Assembly: GCA_020250175.1 (NCBI GenBank)
Contig: JADCEN010000053.1
Coordinates: forward strand, 1 to 54,473
Direction: 5' to 3'
Source: Rhodobacter sp.
GTDB taxonomy: Bacteria; Pseudomonadota; Alphaproteobacteria; Rhodobacterales; Rhodobacteraceae
DNA length: 54,473 nucleotides
Part shown: piece after piece, positions 26,372-33,988 of the stretch
How positions within the stretch are numbered: position 1 is the stretch's first letter
Layout: the number at the start of each line of letters is the position of its first letter
Program-made: the position numbers and the translations under genes
Notes under the pieces: model-generated
Database searches by the model: none
Told to the model about the DNA's origin: nothing
The model's input: the letters and a program-made list of their open reading frames with translations, nothing else

Positions 26372-26778
26372 GCGCGGATGGCCGGATGACCGCGGCGGGG
26401 CGAAGGCCCGGTCGAGGAAAGTCCGGGCTCCATGAAGCAAGGGTGCCGGGTAACGCCCGGCCGGGGCAACCCGAGGGAAAGCGCCACAGAGAACAGTCTG
26501 CCCCATCGGACCGGCAACGGTTCCGGGGTGATGGTGAAACGGTGGGGTAAAAGCCCACCGCGGACCTGGCAACAGGGACGGCACGGCAAGCCCCACCCGG
26601 AGCAATGCCGAATAGGGGCCTCAGGCGGGCCGTCCGGCAACGGGCGGCACCGCAGGGACGCTTCAGCCCGGAGGCCCGGGTTGGCAGCTAAAGCCCGCCG
26701 ACAACGGCGGGATCAGAGGAATGGTCATCCAGGGGGTTTCGGCCCCCGGACAGAACCCGGCTTACAGGCCGTCCGCGC
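26372..26778 (+). ncRNA. rnpB: RNase P RNA, class A
   Basis: The conserved CR-I block GAGGAAAGTCCGGGCT is at about 26414-26429, and the universal 3' block AGAACCCGGCTTACAGGCC ends the molecule. The ends pair as P1: GCGCGGATGGCC at 26372 with GGCCGTCCGCGC ending at 26778, a perfect 12-bp stem. Internal AGAGGAATGGTCATCC and GGGTAAAAGCCCACC also match bacterial RNase P RNAs. It is the catalytic RNA for 5' maturation of tRNAs. Transcript ends may differ by a few bases. The 270 bp up to rpmG contain GC-rich hairpins but no gene. Confidence 0.97.
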
Positions 26779-27049
26779 ATGTTCTGCTGCTGAAATGAGC
26801 CGCCTGCGGCGGCACGCCTTTTGTCTCGGCTCCGCGCTGTGCGCGGCACCTCGGGTCGGCTCCGCCGGGGGGTATTTCTGCCAAGAAGAAACCGTAGCGG
26901 GGCGGTTCATCTGCGGGGCGGCAGGCGGCAGGCCGCCATGCCGTTCGGGGCGGTGCTTTCGCTGTTGACTCCGCAGCGGTGCCGGATAAAAGGCGGGCTT
27001 CAAGGATTTCATCGGGCGCTGCGGTTCCCGGGCTGTTGGAGAGTGGACT

Positions 27050-27217
27050 ATGGCGAAACCGGCGACTATCAAGATCCGTCTGAATTCGACGGCGGGCACC
27101 GGGCATTTCTATGTGACCAAGAAGAATGCCAAGACGATGACCGAGAAGATGTCGGTCCGCAAATATGATCCCGTGAAGCGGGAGCATGTGGAATACAAGG
27201 AAGGCAAGATCAAGTAA
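27050..27217 (+). CDS. rpmG: 50S ribosomal protein L33 (cysteine-free form)
   Basis: 55 residues, starting [18 protein letters not shown] and ending EYKEGKIK, a full L33. It has no Cys, so it is the zinc-independent (C-minus) type rather than the zinc-ribbon type. GGAGAGTGG lies just before the ATG. A strong intrinsic terminator follows 26 bp after the stop, so it is probably a single-gene transcript starting in the rnpB-rpmG gap. Confidence 0.97.
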   Translation: MAKPATIKIRLNSTAGTGHFYVTKKNAKTMTEKMSVRKYDPVKREHVEYKEGKIK

Positions 27218-27243
27218 GGTCTGCCGCCGGTATTTCGAATGAC

Positions 27244-27279
27244 AGGGCCGCTTCGCAAGAAGGCGGCCCTTTTCTTTTG
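27244..27279 (+). terminator. Intrinsic terminator of rpmG
   Basis: AGGGCCGCTTC, loop GCAA, then GAAGGCGGCCCT (one bulged G) followed by TTTTCTTTT. Confidence 0.9.
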
Positions 27280-27305
27280 CCTGGTGCGACCTCAGGTTGA
27301 TCTGC

Positions 27306-27827
27306 ATGACCGAGCTTCTGATCCTTCGCCCGTCCACGTCTGCTGACCTGGCCGAGGTCGACGCGCTGCTGGCGCGCAGCTATCCGCGACTGCTGGCGGG
27401 GGATTATCCGCCCTCGGTCATGGTGCTTGCGCTGCCGCTGATCGCGCGGGCCCGGCCCGAACTGCTGGCTTCGGGCACCTACTGGCTGGCGCAGGAAGCG
27501 GATGGGCGGATCGTGGGGGCGGGCGGGTGGACGCGGGCCGCGCCGCAACCGACCGAGGGTGACGGGGCCGGGACAGGGCATGTGCGCCACGTGGTGACCG
27601 ATGCGGACTGCGTGCGGCGGGGCATCGGGCGGGCGCTGATGGGCCGCGTCATGGAGCAGGCGCGGGAGGCGGGGGTGCAGCGGCTTGACTGCCTGTCGAC
27701 GCGCACGGCGGTGCCGTTCTATGCCAGCCTTGGCTTTCGCGAGATGGGTGCCTTGGAGGTGCCGCTGCGGCCCGGCATCGTCTTTCCGGCGGTGCGCATG
27801 GTGCGCGAGCTGGACGCGCCAGCGTAA
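27306..27827 (+). CDS. GNAT-family N-acetyltransferase
   Basis: 173 residues. Acetyl-CoA-binding motif A is clear: HVVTDADCVRRGIGRALM (the R-x-x-G-x-G/A loop is RRGIGRA, about residue 105), followed by the C-terminal FYASLGFREMGALEVPL typical of the fold. Acceptor unknown. An alternative TTG start lies 9 bp upstream in frame; the ATG is preferred. Ends just before a shared hairpin terminator and converges with the Bax-inhibitor gene. Confidence 0.88.
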   Translation: MTELLILRPSTSADLAEVDALLARSYPRLLAGDYPPSVMVLALPLIARARPELLASGTYWLAQEADGRIVGAGGWTRAAPQPTEGDGAGTGHVRHVVTDADCVRRGIGRALMGRVMEQAREAGVQRLDCLSTRTAVPFYASLGFREMGALEVPLRPGIVFPAVRMVRELDAPA

Positions 27828-27830
27828 TGC

Positions 27831-27857
27831 AAAAAGGGCCGGTCTTGCGACCGGCCC
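27831..27857 (-). terminator. Shared hairpin terminator of the Bax-inhibitor gene
   Basis: GGGCCGGTC, loop TTGC, GACCGGCCC. On the minus strand it is followed by TTTTTGCATT, so it best terminates the minus-strand gene; on the plus strand the tail is only CTTGTGTT. Confidence 0.88.
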
Positions 27858-27884
27858 CTTGTGTTCCTGATGGCAGGCGCGCGA

Positions 27885-28664
27885 TTACTCGCGGTTGCCC
27901 ATGAACTGCAGCAGGAACATGAACAGGTTGATGAAGTCGAGGTAGAGCTGCAGCGCGCCCATGATCGCGGCCTTGCCCAGCCATTCGCTGTCACCGGCCT
28001 GCGCGTGCTGCAGGTAGGTGTTCTTGATGTTCTGCGTATCATAGGCGGTCAATGCTGCGAACAGCAGCACGCCGATTGCCGAAATTGCGAACATCAGCGC
28101 CGACGAGGCAAGGAAGATATTCACGATCGACGCCACGACCAAGCCGATCACACCCATCATCAGGAAGGTGCCAAAGCCAGACAGGTCCTTTTTCGTGGTG
28201 TAGCCATACAGCGACAGGCCGGCAAAGGCGATTGCCGTCACCAGGAAGGTCTGCGCGATCGACTCACCCGTGAACACCAGGAAGATAGAGCTGAGCGACA
28301 GGCCCATCACGGCGGCATAGACGTAGAAGTACAGCTGCGCACCGGCAGTGGACAGGCGGTTCAGGACGGCCCCGAAGCCGAAGACCATGATCAGCGGTGC
28401 GAACATGATCACCCATTTCAGCGGGGTGTTGAAGATCGCCGCGCCAAAGGCGGTCAGATAGCGGTCTGCCCCGATCTGAACCGCCCCATCGACGGCAACA
28501 CCCGTGACCGACAAGCCGGCCACCGCCCAGGCGACAGCGCCGGTCAGCAGCATGCCAACGGACATCAGCCCGTAAACCTTGTTCATATGGGCGCGAAGGC
28601 CCGCGTCGATCTGGGCGGTCCGGGTCCCGACACCAGCCGTCCGGATCGTTTGATAGTCAGCCAT
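27885..28664 (-). CDS. Bax inhibitor-1 / YccA family membrane protein
   Basis: 259 residues with seven membrane segments after a ~25-residue N-terminal tail. Typical stretches: HMNKVYGLMSVGMLLTGAVA in TM1, NTPLKWVIMFAPLIMVF, TYDTQ-like ALTAYDTQNIKNTYL after TM6 (the conserved Asp pair region of the pH/Ca2+ sensor), and ALQLYLDFINLFMFLLQFMG at the end. Members leak Ca2+ or, as YccA in E. coli, modulate FtsH proteolysis. Start at ATG with GGAGG 6 nt upstream. The leader holds a hairpin and a CTTGAA-type promoter candidate. Confidence 0.93.
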   Translation of the reverse strand: MADYQTIRTAGVGTRTAQIDAGLRAHMNKVYGLMSVGMLLTGAVAWAVAGLSVTGVAVDGAVQIGADRYLTAFGAAIFNTPLKWVIMFAPLIMVFGFGAVLNRLSTAGAQLYFYVYAAVMGLSLSSIFLVFTGESIAQTFLVTAIAFAGLSLYGYTTKKDLSGFGTFLMMGVIGLVVASIVNIFLASSALMFAISAIGVLLFAALTAYDTQNIKNTYLQHAQAGDSEWLGKAAIMGALQLYLDFINLFMFLLQFMGNRE

Positions 28665-28690
28665 GTGAAGCCTCCGATGTTGTCCCTTTG

Positions 28691-28714
28691 GGCGGGTCCG
28701 TCGAGGAACCCGCC
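28691..28714 (-). promoter_or_regulatory. Leader hairpin of the Bax-inhibitor mRNA
   Basis: GGCGGGT, 10-nt loop, ACCCGCC: a perfect 7-bp stem about 27 nt before the start codon. It could affect translation or stability; no known riboswitch matches. Confidence 0.4.
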
Positions 28715-28724
28715 ACATGGTTGG

Positions 28725-28754
28725 TATATCGTAAGACCTTACCCGGTATTCAAG
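28725..28754 (-). promoter_or_regulatory. Candidate promoter of the Bax-inhibitor gene
   Basis: On the minus strand CTTGAA is followed 18-19 nt later by CGATATA. CTTGAA fits the -35 of RpoH-type promoters in alphaproteobacteria; the -10 is only a partial match. A GTAAG-AC-CTTAC palindrome lies in the spacer. Confidence 0.3.
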
Positions 28755-29069
28755 GACTTCACAGGGAAAAGCGAAGCCTGCCGTGCAGCTTTTCCGGCGG
28801 ATGGCATCGGTGCATCATGTGCCGGGTTCACCGCAGCCGCCAGTGCGCCGTGCCTTGGGACAGGCGCGTTGCATTGGCGGGCGCGGCCCTGCGGCAAAGC
28901 CCGGTCTTTTGCCCGGTTGCATTGCCAGATGGATTTCGCCTGACCTTGTGCGCCGGGGCACCAGAGCAATCGGATCAGTCTTTTGGGTGCGCAGATGTCT
29001 TTCAGCCTTTCAGGCAGGGGCATGGCAGATCTGTTCCGGCGGGCCTGTCTTCGCAGGCACCGCAGATCG
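28755..29069. other. Intergenic stretch upstream of the Bax-inhibitor promoter
   Basis: 315 bp between the Bax-inhibitor leader and the stop of the quinone oxidoreductase, both on the minus strand. No gene or clear terminator found. Confidence 0.4.
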
Positions 29070-30032
29070 TCAGGGTAGTGTAACCACGACCTTGCCGGTC
29101 GACTTGCGTCCGCGCAGCAGATCAAGCCCCTCTGCCGCACGGTCAAGGGGCAGGACGTCACTGATATGGGGCCGCAGGCAGCCGTCCCCGAACCAGCCGA
29201 ACAGCCTGGACATGCTGGCTGTCAGCACCTCGGGGCGGAAGGCGAGATAGCCGCCCCAGTACAGGCCGATCACCGAAAGGTTTTTCACCAGCAGCAGGTT
29301 CGCCGGAATCTGCGGAACGTCGCCGCCCGCGAAGCCGATGCAAAGCAGGCGGCCTTCGGGCCGGGTCGCGCGCAACGCCTGCAGGAAGGCGGGGCCGCCG
29401 ACCGTGTCAAAGACCACGTCCACGCCCCCTTCCGTGCGAAGCCTGTCGCGCAGATCAGGCGCGTCGCTGTCGATCAGAACATCCGCCCCGGCCTGCTGCG
29501 CGATGGCCAGGCGGGTCTGGCCGCGCGCAGAGGCGATCACCCTGGCCCCCATATGCTTGCCAATCTCCACGGCCGTCAGTCCCACCCCGCCGGCGGCCCC
29601 CAGGACCAGCAGCGTCTCGCCCGGCTGCAGGTGGGCGCGGTGATCCAGCGCCAGATGCGAGGTGCCGTAAGCGATCTGGAAAGAAGCGGCCTGCACGAAG
29701 CTCATGCCGTCGGGAATGGCCACGCAGCGCGCTGCCGGGACAGAGACAAGATCAGCAAGCCCGCCGCTGCCCGGCACGGCGGCTACCCTTGCACCCTGCG
29801 CAAAGCCGCTGACCCCGGGGCCGCAGGCCTCCACCGTTCCGGCAACTTCCATGCCAAGGGTAAACGGCAGGGGCGGCGTATCCTGATACCGCCCCTCGGA
29901 CATGAGAAGATCGGCAAAGTTCAGCCCGCACGCCGCCGTGCGCACCAGAACCTCGCCTGGCCCCAGGTCCGGAACGGGAACTGTCCGCAGGTCGGGGGGA
30001 AATCCGAACGTGCTGATCTGTAACGCCCTCAT
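29070..30032 (-). CDS. Zinc-free NADPH:quinone oxidoreductase (MDR superfamily)
   Basis: 320 residues. GroES-like N-terminal domain with GLNFADLLMSEGRYQ and PLPFTLGMEVAGTV, then a Rossmann domain with LVLGAAGGVGLTAVEIGKHMGA. Catalytic zinc Cys/His residues of alcohol dehydrogenases are missing, and the structural-zinc loop is absent, the hallmark of quinone-oxidoreductase/enoyl-reductase-like members. DVVFDTVGG and RLLCIGFAGGDVPQIPANLLLVKN are typical. It reduces quinones or enones with NADPH; some relatives handle acyl-CoAs. GGAGG lies 4 nt before the ATG. A TTGCAAA double site lies 96-115 bp upstream. Confidence 0.9.
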   Translation of the reverse strand: MRALQISTFGFPPDLRTVPVPDLGPGEVLVRTAACGLNFADLLMSEGRYQDTPPLPFTLGMEVAGTVEACGPGVSGFAQGARVAAVPGSGGLADLVSVPAARCVAIPDGMSFVQAASFQIAYGTSHLALDHRAHLQPGETLLVLGAAGGVGLTAVEIGKHMGARVIASARGQTRLAIAQQAGADVLIDSDAPDLRDRLRTEGGVDVVFDTVGGPAFLQALRATRPEGRLLCIGFAGGDVPQIPANLLLVKNLSVIGLYWGGYLAFRPEVLTASMSRLFGWFGDGCLRPHISDVLPLDRAAEGLDLLRGRKSTGKVVVTLP

Positions 30033-30127
30033 GTGCCCTCCGAGGCAGACTGCGCTGATTCTACCGCCGCCCCCCGCAGAGATCGAGTCGCAATTGTCTT
30101 GCAAAAAGCAAAGGTCAATGGCATTTT

Positions 30128-30147
30128 GTTGCAAAATGAATTGCAAA
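30128..30147. promoter_or_regulatory. Candidate ScfR/PccR-type operator
   Basis: GTTGCAAA, 4 nt, ATTGCAAA. Regulators of the short-chain fatty acyl-CoA (ScfR) family such as PccR of Rhodobacter sphaeroides are described as binding TTTGCAAA-N4-TTTGCAAA; each half here differs only in its first base and the spacing matches. A third half, CTTGCAAA, lies at 30098-30105. Target is probably the quinone oxidoreductase. No ScfR gene is in the window. Confidence 0.45.
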
Positions 30148-30314
30148 ATGCAACATCACTTTGACGTGAGTCGCGGGAAACTCGGGAACTCGGAACGCGA
30201 TCAAGCCGACAATTTGTGCAGTTGCACTATCAGATATCCCTTGAAAGACAGGTTCTTTCATTCGGCAGCCTTTCCTTGCGGTAACTTCGCAGCAAGGGTT
30301 TCCCGACATGAAAA

Positions 30315-30343
30315 TTGCTTATAGGCACGCACAGGTGTATCCT
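30315..30343 (+). promoter_or_regulatory. Candidate sigma70-type promoter of the HTH regulator
   Basis: TTGCTT, 17-nt spacer, TATCCT, ending 17 bp before the start codon. The -10 is a moderate match. Leader would be very short. Confidence 0.3.
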
Positions 30344-30360
30344 TTGAAGCGGAGCGAAAA

Positions 30361-30726
30361 ATGAAACATCCAGTAGACGCCCATGTGGGCAAGCGTATCC
30401 GTCATCGCCGGTGGATGGTTGGCATGACCCAGCAGCAGCTGGCGGGTAAGGTCGGCATCAAGTTCCAGCAGATCCAGAAGTACGAAACCGGAATGAACCG
30501 GGTCAGCGCATCCCGGCTTTGGGAAATTTCCGATGCGCTTGGCGTCGGAATCAACTTCTTTTTCGAAGGGCTTGACGAGGCGGGCGTTGCCGCACGCACT
30601 GTGGAAGGTGACATTCTGGGCGACAAGGAGGCCCTCGATCTGGTACGGTCCTATTACGCCATCCCCGAGGCGCAGCGCCGCCGTCTTTTCGACCTGGCCC
30701 GTGCCCTGAGTGACGCGGCTGCCTGA
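30361..30726 (+). CDS. Cro/CI-family (XRE) transcriptional regulator
   Basis: 121 residues. HTH_3 domain at about 10-65: RIRHRRWMVGMTQQQLAGKV, then KFQQIQKYETGMNRVSASRL for the recognition helix, and GVGINFFFEGL. The C-terminal ~45 residues (DLVRSYYAIPEAQRRRLFDL) form a dimerisation helix found in the same protein across Rhodobacterales. GGAGCG lies before the ATG. No ligand domain. It may regulate itself through the palindrome at 30216. hisN follows 72 bp later. Confidence 0.9.
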   Translation: MKHPVDAHVGKRIRHRRWMVGMTQQQLAGKVGIKFQQIQKYETGMNRVSASRLWEISDALGVGINFFFEGLDEAGVAARTVEGDILGDKEALDLVRSYYAIPEAQRRRLFDLARALSDAAA

Positions 30727-30798
30727 CAGGTCAGACCCGCCGCTTGACCGTACCCGCCGCAGCCGATAGCGGCGGGGAAAGCCACGCAAGGGAAAGCC

Positions 30799-31602
30799 AT
30801 GACCGATCTGACCGATGCCGAATCGATGGATATCATCGCAACGGCCGCAGAGCTTGCCGATGTCGCCCGAGTGGCGACGCTAGGCCACTTCCGGTCCGCC
30901 GGGCTGCTGGCCGAATCCAAGACCGACGGCGGCTTCGATCCGGTCACGGTGGCGGATCGTCTGGCTGAAGACCGTATGCGCGAGGTTCTGGCCCGCCGCC
31001 GCCCCCGTGACGGGGTTCTGGGCGAGGAACGCGGCGCGATCAAAGGCACGTCGGGCCTGACCTGGGTGCTTGACCCGATCGACGGGACGCGCGGCTACCT
31101 GTCCGGCACCCCGACCTGGGGTGTCCTGATTGCCGTCGCGGATCAGGGTGGCCCGATCTATGGGGTCATCGACCAGCCCTTCATCGGCGAGCGTTTTGAA
31201 GGGGGTCTTGGCCGGGCCGAAGTCACCGGGCCGATGGGGCGGTTCGATCTGCGCTGCCGTCCGGCCCGTGCCCTGGACGATGCCATCCTGTTCAGCACTT
31301 TTCCCGAAGTCGGCACGCCCGAAGAAGGGGCGGCGTTCCGCCGGCTGGTGCCCAGGGTCCGGCTGACGCGCTATGGCATGGATTGCTACGCCTATGCGCT
31401 GATTGCGGCGGGCCAGATCGATCTGGTGGTCGAGGCAGGATTGCAGACCTATGACCTGATGGCACCGATTGCCGTGATCGAGGCTGCGGGCGGCATCGTG
31501 ACGAACTGGCAGGGCGGGCCTGCGCATGACGGCGGGCAGGTGTTGGCCGCCGCAAACCGCAAGATTCATGCCGCAGCGCTGCAGGTGCTGAACGCCGGGT
31601 GA
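30799..31602 (+). CDS. hisN: Histidinol-phosphatase of the inositol-monophosphatase family
   Basis: 267 residues. IMPase metal motifs: DPVTVADRLAEDRMRE with the first Asp, GEERG (Glu), WVLDPIDGTRGYLSG (the DPxDGT core, about 92-98), and the C-terminal YDLMAPIAVIEAAGG. The wording DGTRGYLSGTPTWG is typical of HisN-type enzymes, which hydrolyse L-histidinol phosphate in His synthesis; other IMPases act on inositol phosphate or PAP. AAGGGAAAG precedes the ATG. Confidence 0.85.
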   Translation: MTDLTDAESMDIIATAAELADVARVATLGHFRSAGLLAESKTDGGFDPVTVADRLAEDRMREVLARRRPRDGVLGEERGAIKGTSGLTWVLDPIDGTRGYLSGTPTWGVLIAVADQGGPIYGVIDQPFIGERFEGGLGRAEVTGPMGRFDLRCRPARALDDAILFSTFPEVGTPEEGAAFRRLVPRVRLTRYGMDCYAYALIAAGQIDLVVEAGLQTYDLMAPIAVIEAAGGIVTNWQGGPAHDGGQVLAAANRKIHAAALQVLNAG

Positions 31603-31627
31603 CGGACGCCGGGCAGGGGAGAAGCCG

Positions 31628-32965
31628 ATGACCGAACTTCTGCTTCGGCGGGCCGACTGTGTTGTGACCATGGATGCGACCCGGCGCGAGATTGCCGGGG
31701 GTGATGTGCTGATCCGGAACGGTGTGGTCGCCGCCGTGGGTGTCGGCCTTGCCACTTCGGGCCGTGTGGTCGAGGCGCGCGGCTGCGTCGTGACGCCCGG
31801 TTTGGTGAATACCCATCACCACCTGTACCAGACCCTGACCCGCGCCGTACCGGGCGGGCAGGATGCGCTGCTGTTTGGCTGGCTGAAAACACTGTATCCC
31901 GTCTGGTCGCGGTTCGGCCCCGAGGAGATGTTCGTCTCGGCCCAGGCCGGGCTGGCAGAACTGGCACTGTCGGGCTGTTCAATGACGTCGGATCACCTGT
32001 ATCTGTTCCCCAACGGGTCGCGGCTGGATGACACCATCGCGGCCGCCTCCGAGGTGGGTCTGCGCTTTCATCCGACGCGCGGTGCCATGAGCATCGGGGA
32101 AAGCGCGGGCGGCCTGCCGCCGGACAATCTGGTGGAACGCGAATCCGCGATCCTGGAGGACTGCATCCGCGTGGTCGATGCCTTCCACGATCCGCGCGAT
32201 GGCGCGATGGTCCGGGTCGGGCTTGCGCCCTGCTCGCCCTTTTCGGTCAGCCGCGACCTGATGCGCGAGGCGGCCCTGCTGGCGCGGGACAAGCGGGTGA
32301 TGCTGCACACCCATCTTGCGGAAAATGACGAGGATGTCGCCTATTCCCTGGCGCAGTTCGGCTGCCGGCCGGGGCAATATGCCGAAGACCTGGGATGGAC
32401 CGGGCCAGATGTCTGGCACGCCCATTGCGTAAAGCTCAATTTGTCGGAAATTGAACTCTTTGCGCGGTCCGGAACCGGGGTTGCCCACTGCCCATGTTCG
32501 AATTGTCGCCTTGGCTCCGGTATCGCCCCCATCCGTGAAATTCGGGATGCCGGGGTGAATGTGGGTCTTGGCGTGGATGGATCGGCTTCGAATGACGCGG
32601 GCAGCCTGATCGGAGAGGCGCGGCAGGCGCTGCTGCTGCAACGGGTCCGGCTTGGGGCCGATGCGATGAGCGCGCGCGAAGCGCTGGAAATCGCGACCTC
32701 AGGCGGGGCGCGCGTTCTGGGGCGGTCCGATTGCGGCGTGCTGGAGGTTGGCAAGCGGGCCGATATCGCGGTCTGGGATGTATCTGGGATCGAAGCCGCC
32801 GGGTCCTGGGACCCGGTCGCGGCCCTGGTCCTTTGCGGGCCGATGCGGGTGCGCGATCTGTTCGTCGAAGGCAGGCAGGTCGTGGACGGCGGCCGGATGG
32901 CAACCGTCGATCTGCCTGCCGTGATTGAACGGCAGAACCGGCTGGCCCGCGCGCTGACGGCCTGA
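31628..32965 (+). CDS. 8-oxoguanine deaminase / related amidohydrolase
   Basis: 445 residues. Metal-dependent hydrolase of the AtzB/TrzN/8-oxoguanine-deaminase group. Metal and catalytic residues: NTHHHLYQT (about 60), HTHLAENDED (His and catalytic Glu, about 233), WHAHCVKLN (about 264), GVGLGVDGSASND-type motif GLGVDGSASND (Asp, about 318). HCPCSNCRLGSG replaces the usual HCPSSNMRLGSG, giving two extra Cys. Deaminates a purine or related heterocycle. GGGAGAAG lies before the ATG; starts 25 bp after hisN, so likely one transcript. Confidence 0.82.
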   Translation: MTELLLRRADCVVTMDATRREIAGGDVLIRNGVVAAVGVGLATSGRVVEARGCVVTPGLVNTHHHLYQTLTRAVPGGQDALLFGWLKTLYPVWSRFGPEEMFVSAQAGLAELALSGCSMTSDHLYLFPNGSRLDDTIAAASEVGLRFHPTRGAMSIGESAGGLPPDNLVERESAILEDCIRVVDAFHDPRDGAMVRVGLAPCSPFSVSRDLMREAALLARDKRVMLHTHLAENDEDVAYSLAQFGCRPGQYAEDLGWTGPDVWHAHCVKLNLSEIELFARSGTGVAHCPCSNCRLGSGIAPIREIRDAGVNVGLGVDGSASNDAGSLIGEARQALLLQRVRLGADAMSAREALEIATSGGARVLGRSDCGVLEVGKRADIAVWDVSGIEAAGSWDPVAALVLCGPMRVRDLFVEGRQVVDGGRMATVDLPAVIERQNRLARALTA

Positions 32966-33330
32966 CCTGCGCGCCAGACGCGCCTTTGTCCCGGTGCCAG
33001 CCTTTTGACACGCCCGGACGGTGAAGGCCCGATGCGGCAGATCGCGCTGCCGCTTTGCCGGGGCCGCCGGAAACACCGCCAAATGCAAGCGGTCTGACGC
33101 CGGGCTGGTGGCCACCCGGATTGCCTTGCCGGGGCGCAGGGGCAGTCCGCCTGACAGCCCATTTGTGCAAAAGGGCCCGTATGGCGTCATATCAACAGAT
33201 TGGTCGGGTTTGGCCCCTGCCGCCGTTGGCGCGGCGGTACCGGGCGAGGGGTTGGCAGAGCCGCCGCAAAGCTCCGATTGGGGGGATCGGGGGATGCGCG
33301 TTGGGGCCGGGCCTTGAAACCCCGGTCAAG
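32966..33330. other. Intergenic stretch downstream of the CcsR-like RNAs
   Basis: 365 bp with no gene. It contains two hairpin-prone segments: CCGCCG-TTGGCG-CGGCGG at 33220-33237 and CCTTGA-N8-TCAAGG at 33312-33331; either could end the minus-strand RNA array. Confidence 0.4.
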
Positions 33331-33360
33331 GGCGGCGACCCTGGGGAGGATGGGGCCGCC
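33331..33360 (-). ncRNA. CcsR-like hairpin RNA, unit 4
   Basis: On the minus strand GGCGGC CCC, loop AUCCUCCCCA, GGG, 2-nt bulge, GCCGCC. The loop is pyrimidine-rich like the other three units but departs most from CCUCCUCCC. Confidence 0.55.
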
Positions 33361-33372
33361 GCGCGTCCGATC

Positions 33373-33395
33373 AGCCCCGGGAAGAGGTGGAGCCT
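33373..33395 (-). ncRNA. CcsR-like hairpin RNA, unit 3
   Basis: Minus strand AG(G)CUCC, loop ACCUCUUCCC, GGGGCU, with one bulged G and one G-U pair. The loop differs from CCUCCUCCC by one base. Confidence 0.6.
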
Positions 33396-33434
33396 TTCGC
33401 ACAACGGACCGAAACCTTGGCTTCGGAAGAAAGG

Positions 33435-33469
33435 GCGGCGGCACCAGGGAGGAGAAGACGTGCCGCCGC
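33435..33469 (-). ncRNA. CcsR-like hairpin RNA, unit 2
   Basis: Minus strand has a perfect 10-bp stem GCGGCGGCAC / GTGCCGCCGC around a 15-nt loop that contains CUCCUCCC. Followed by CCUUUCUUCC. Confidence 0.7.
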
Positions 33470-33481
33470 TTTTGCAACGAA

Positions 33482-33505
33482 CCCCTGCGGGAGGAGGTGC
33501 AGGGG
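33482..33505 (-). ncRNA. CcsR-like hairpin RNA, unit 1
   Basis: Minus strand CCCCUGC, loop ACCUCCUCCC, GCAGGGG: a 7-bp stem presenting exactly the CCUCCUCCC (anti-Shine-Dalgarno-like) motif. It begins 15 bp after the stop of the DUF1127 gene, the same arrangement as CcaF1-CcsR1-4 in Rhodobacter sphaeroides. Confidence 0.78.
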
Positions 33506-33519
33506 CCCCGCAAAGAAGT

Positions 33520-33735
33520 TTACTTGCCGCAGGCCGCCTCGGTGGCGATCTGCCGGATGTCGGCGCGGTGGATGCCCAGGTCCGCCAGTTCGCGGTCCGT
33601 CAGGCCATTCAACTCGCGCGCCGTCTGGCGGTACATCCGGCGGCGCAGCACTGCGGCCCGGACGTATCTGGTAATCGCCGTCAGGCGGTCCTGAAAGCTG
33701 CCGCTGGCAGCGCGGGTGGAATTCACATAAGCCAT
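33520..33735 (-). CDS. DUF1127 small basic protein (CcaF1-like)
   Basis: 71 residues. The DUF1127 core is at about 30-62: RRRMYRQTARELNGLTDRELADLGIHRADI, with the L-x-x-L-x-D-x-x-L-x-D-L-G-I pattern. GAGG lies 9 nt before the ATG of MAYVNSTRAA; a longer frame to 33999 has no support. In Rhodobacter sphaeroides the equivalent gene (CcaF1) is cotranscribed with four CcsR sRNAs under RpoHI/RpoHII and the protein binds RNA; this locus shows the same design. Role here: RNA maturation or turnover in stress, by analogy. Confidence 0.88.
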   Translation of the reverse strand: MAYVNSTRAASGSFQDRLTAITRYVRAAVLRRRMYRQTARELNGLTDRELADLGIHRADIRQIATEAACGK

Positions 33736-33792
33736 TTGCTTAGCCTCATATCGTTGTCGGTCACGCTCTTTGTCTTTCGGACCGTTGGAACA

Positions 33793-33820
33793 AATATACC
33801 CCGATGCTGCAGTTGCACAA
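33793..33820 (-). promoter_or_regulatory. Candidate promoter of the DUF1127-CcsR transcript
   Basis: Minus strand TTGTGC, 16-nt spacer, TATATT; 58 bp before the start codon. The TTG and TATAT are compatible with RpoH-class or sigma70 promoters. A GCAACTGCA/TGCAGTTGC element overlaps the -35. Confidence 0.4.
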
Positions 33821-33988
33821 TGCACCGCATGCTCAATGCTGCCATGCAGCAAGTGCATGGCTATATTCATGAATTTTTCACAGTATCGCGGGCGCTTCGC
33901 ATCAAATCCGGGCAGAGTGTGAACTTTCCCTTGTCGGCTGTTGCCGAAACGGCGACCTTTGCACAATCCAAGGGCAAAGGAGAACCGC

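Larger units (their letters stand above)
30033..30360. other. Divergent control region between the quinone oxidoreductase and the HTH regulator
   Basis: 328 bp, much richer in A+T than its surroundings. It holds the TTGCAAA repeats (30098, 30128-30147), a GTGCA-GT-TGCAC palindrome (30216-30227) and a promoter-like pair before the HTH gene. No gene found. Confidence 0.55.
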
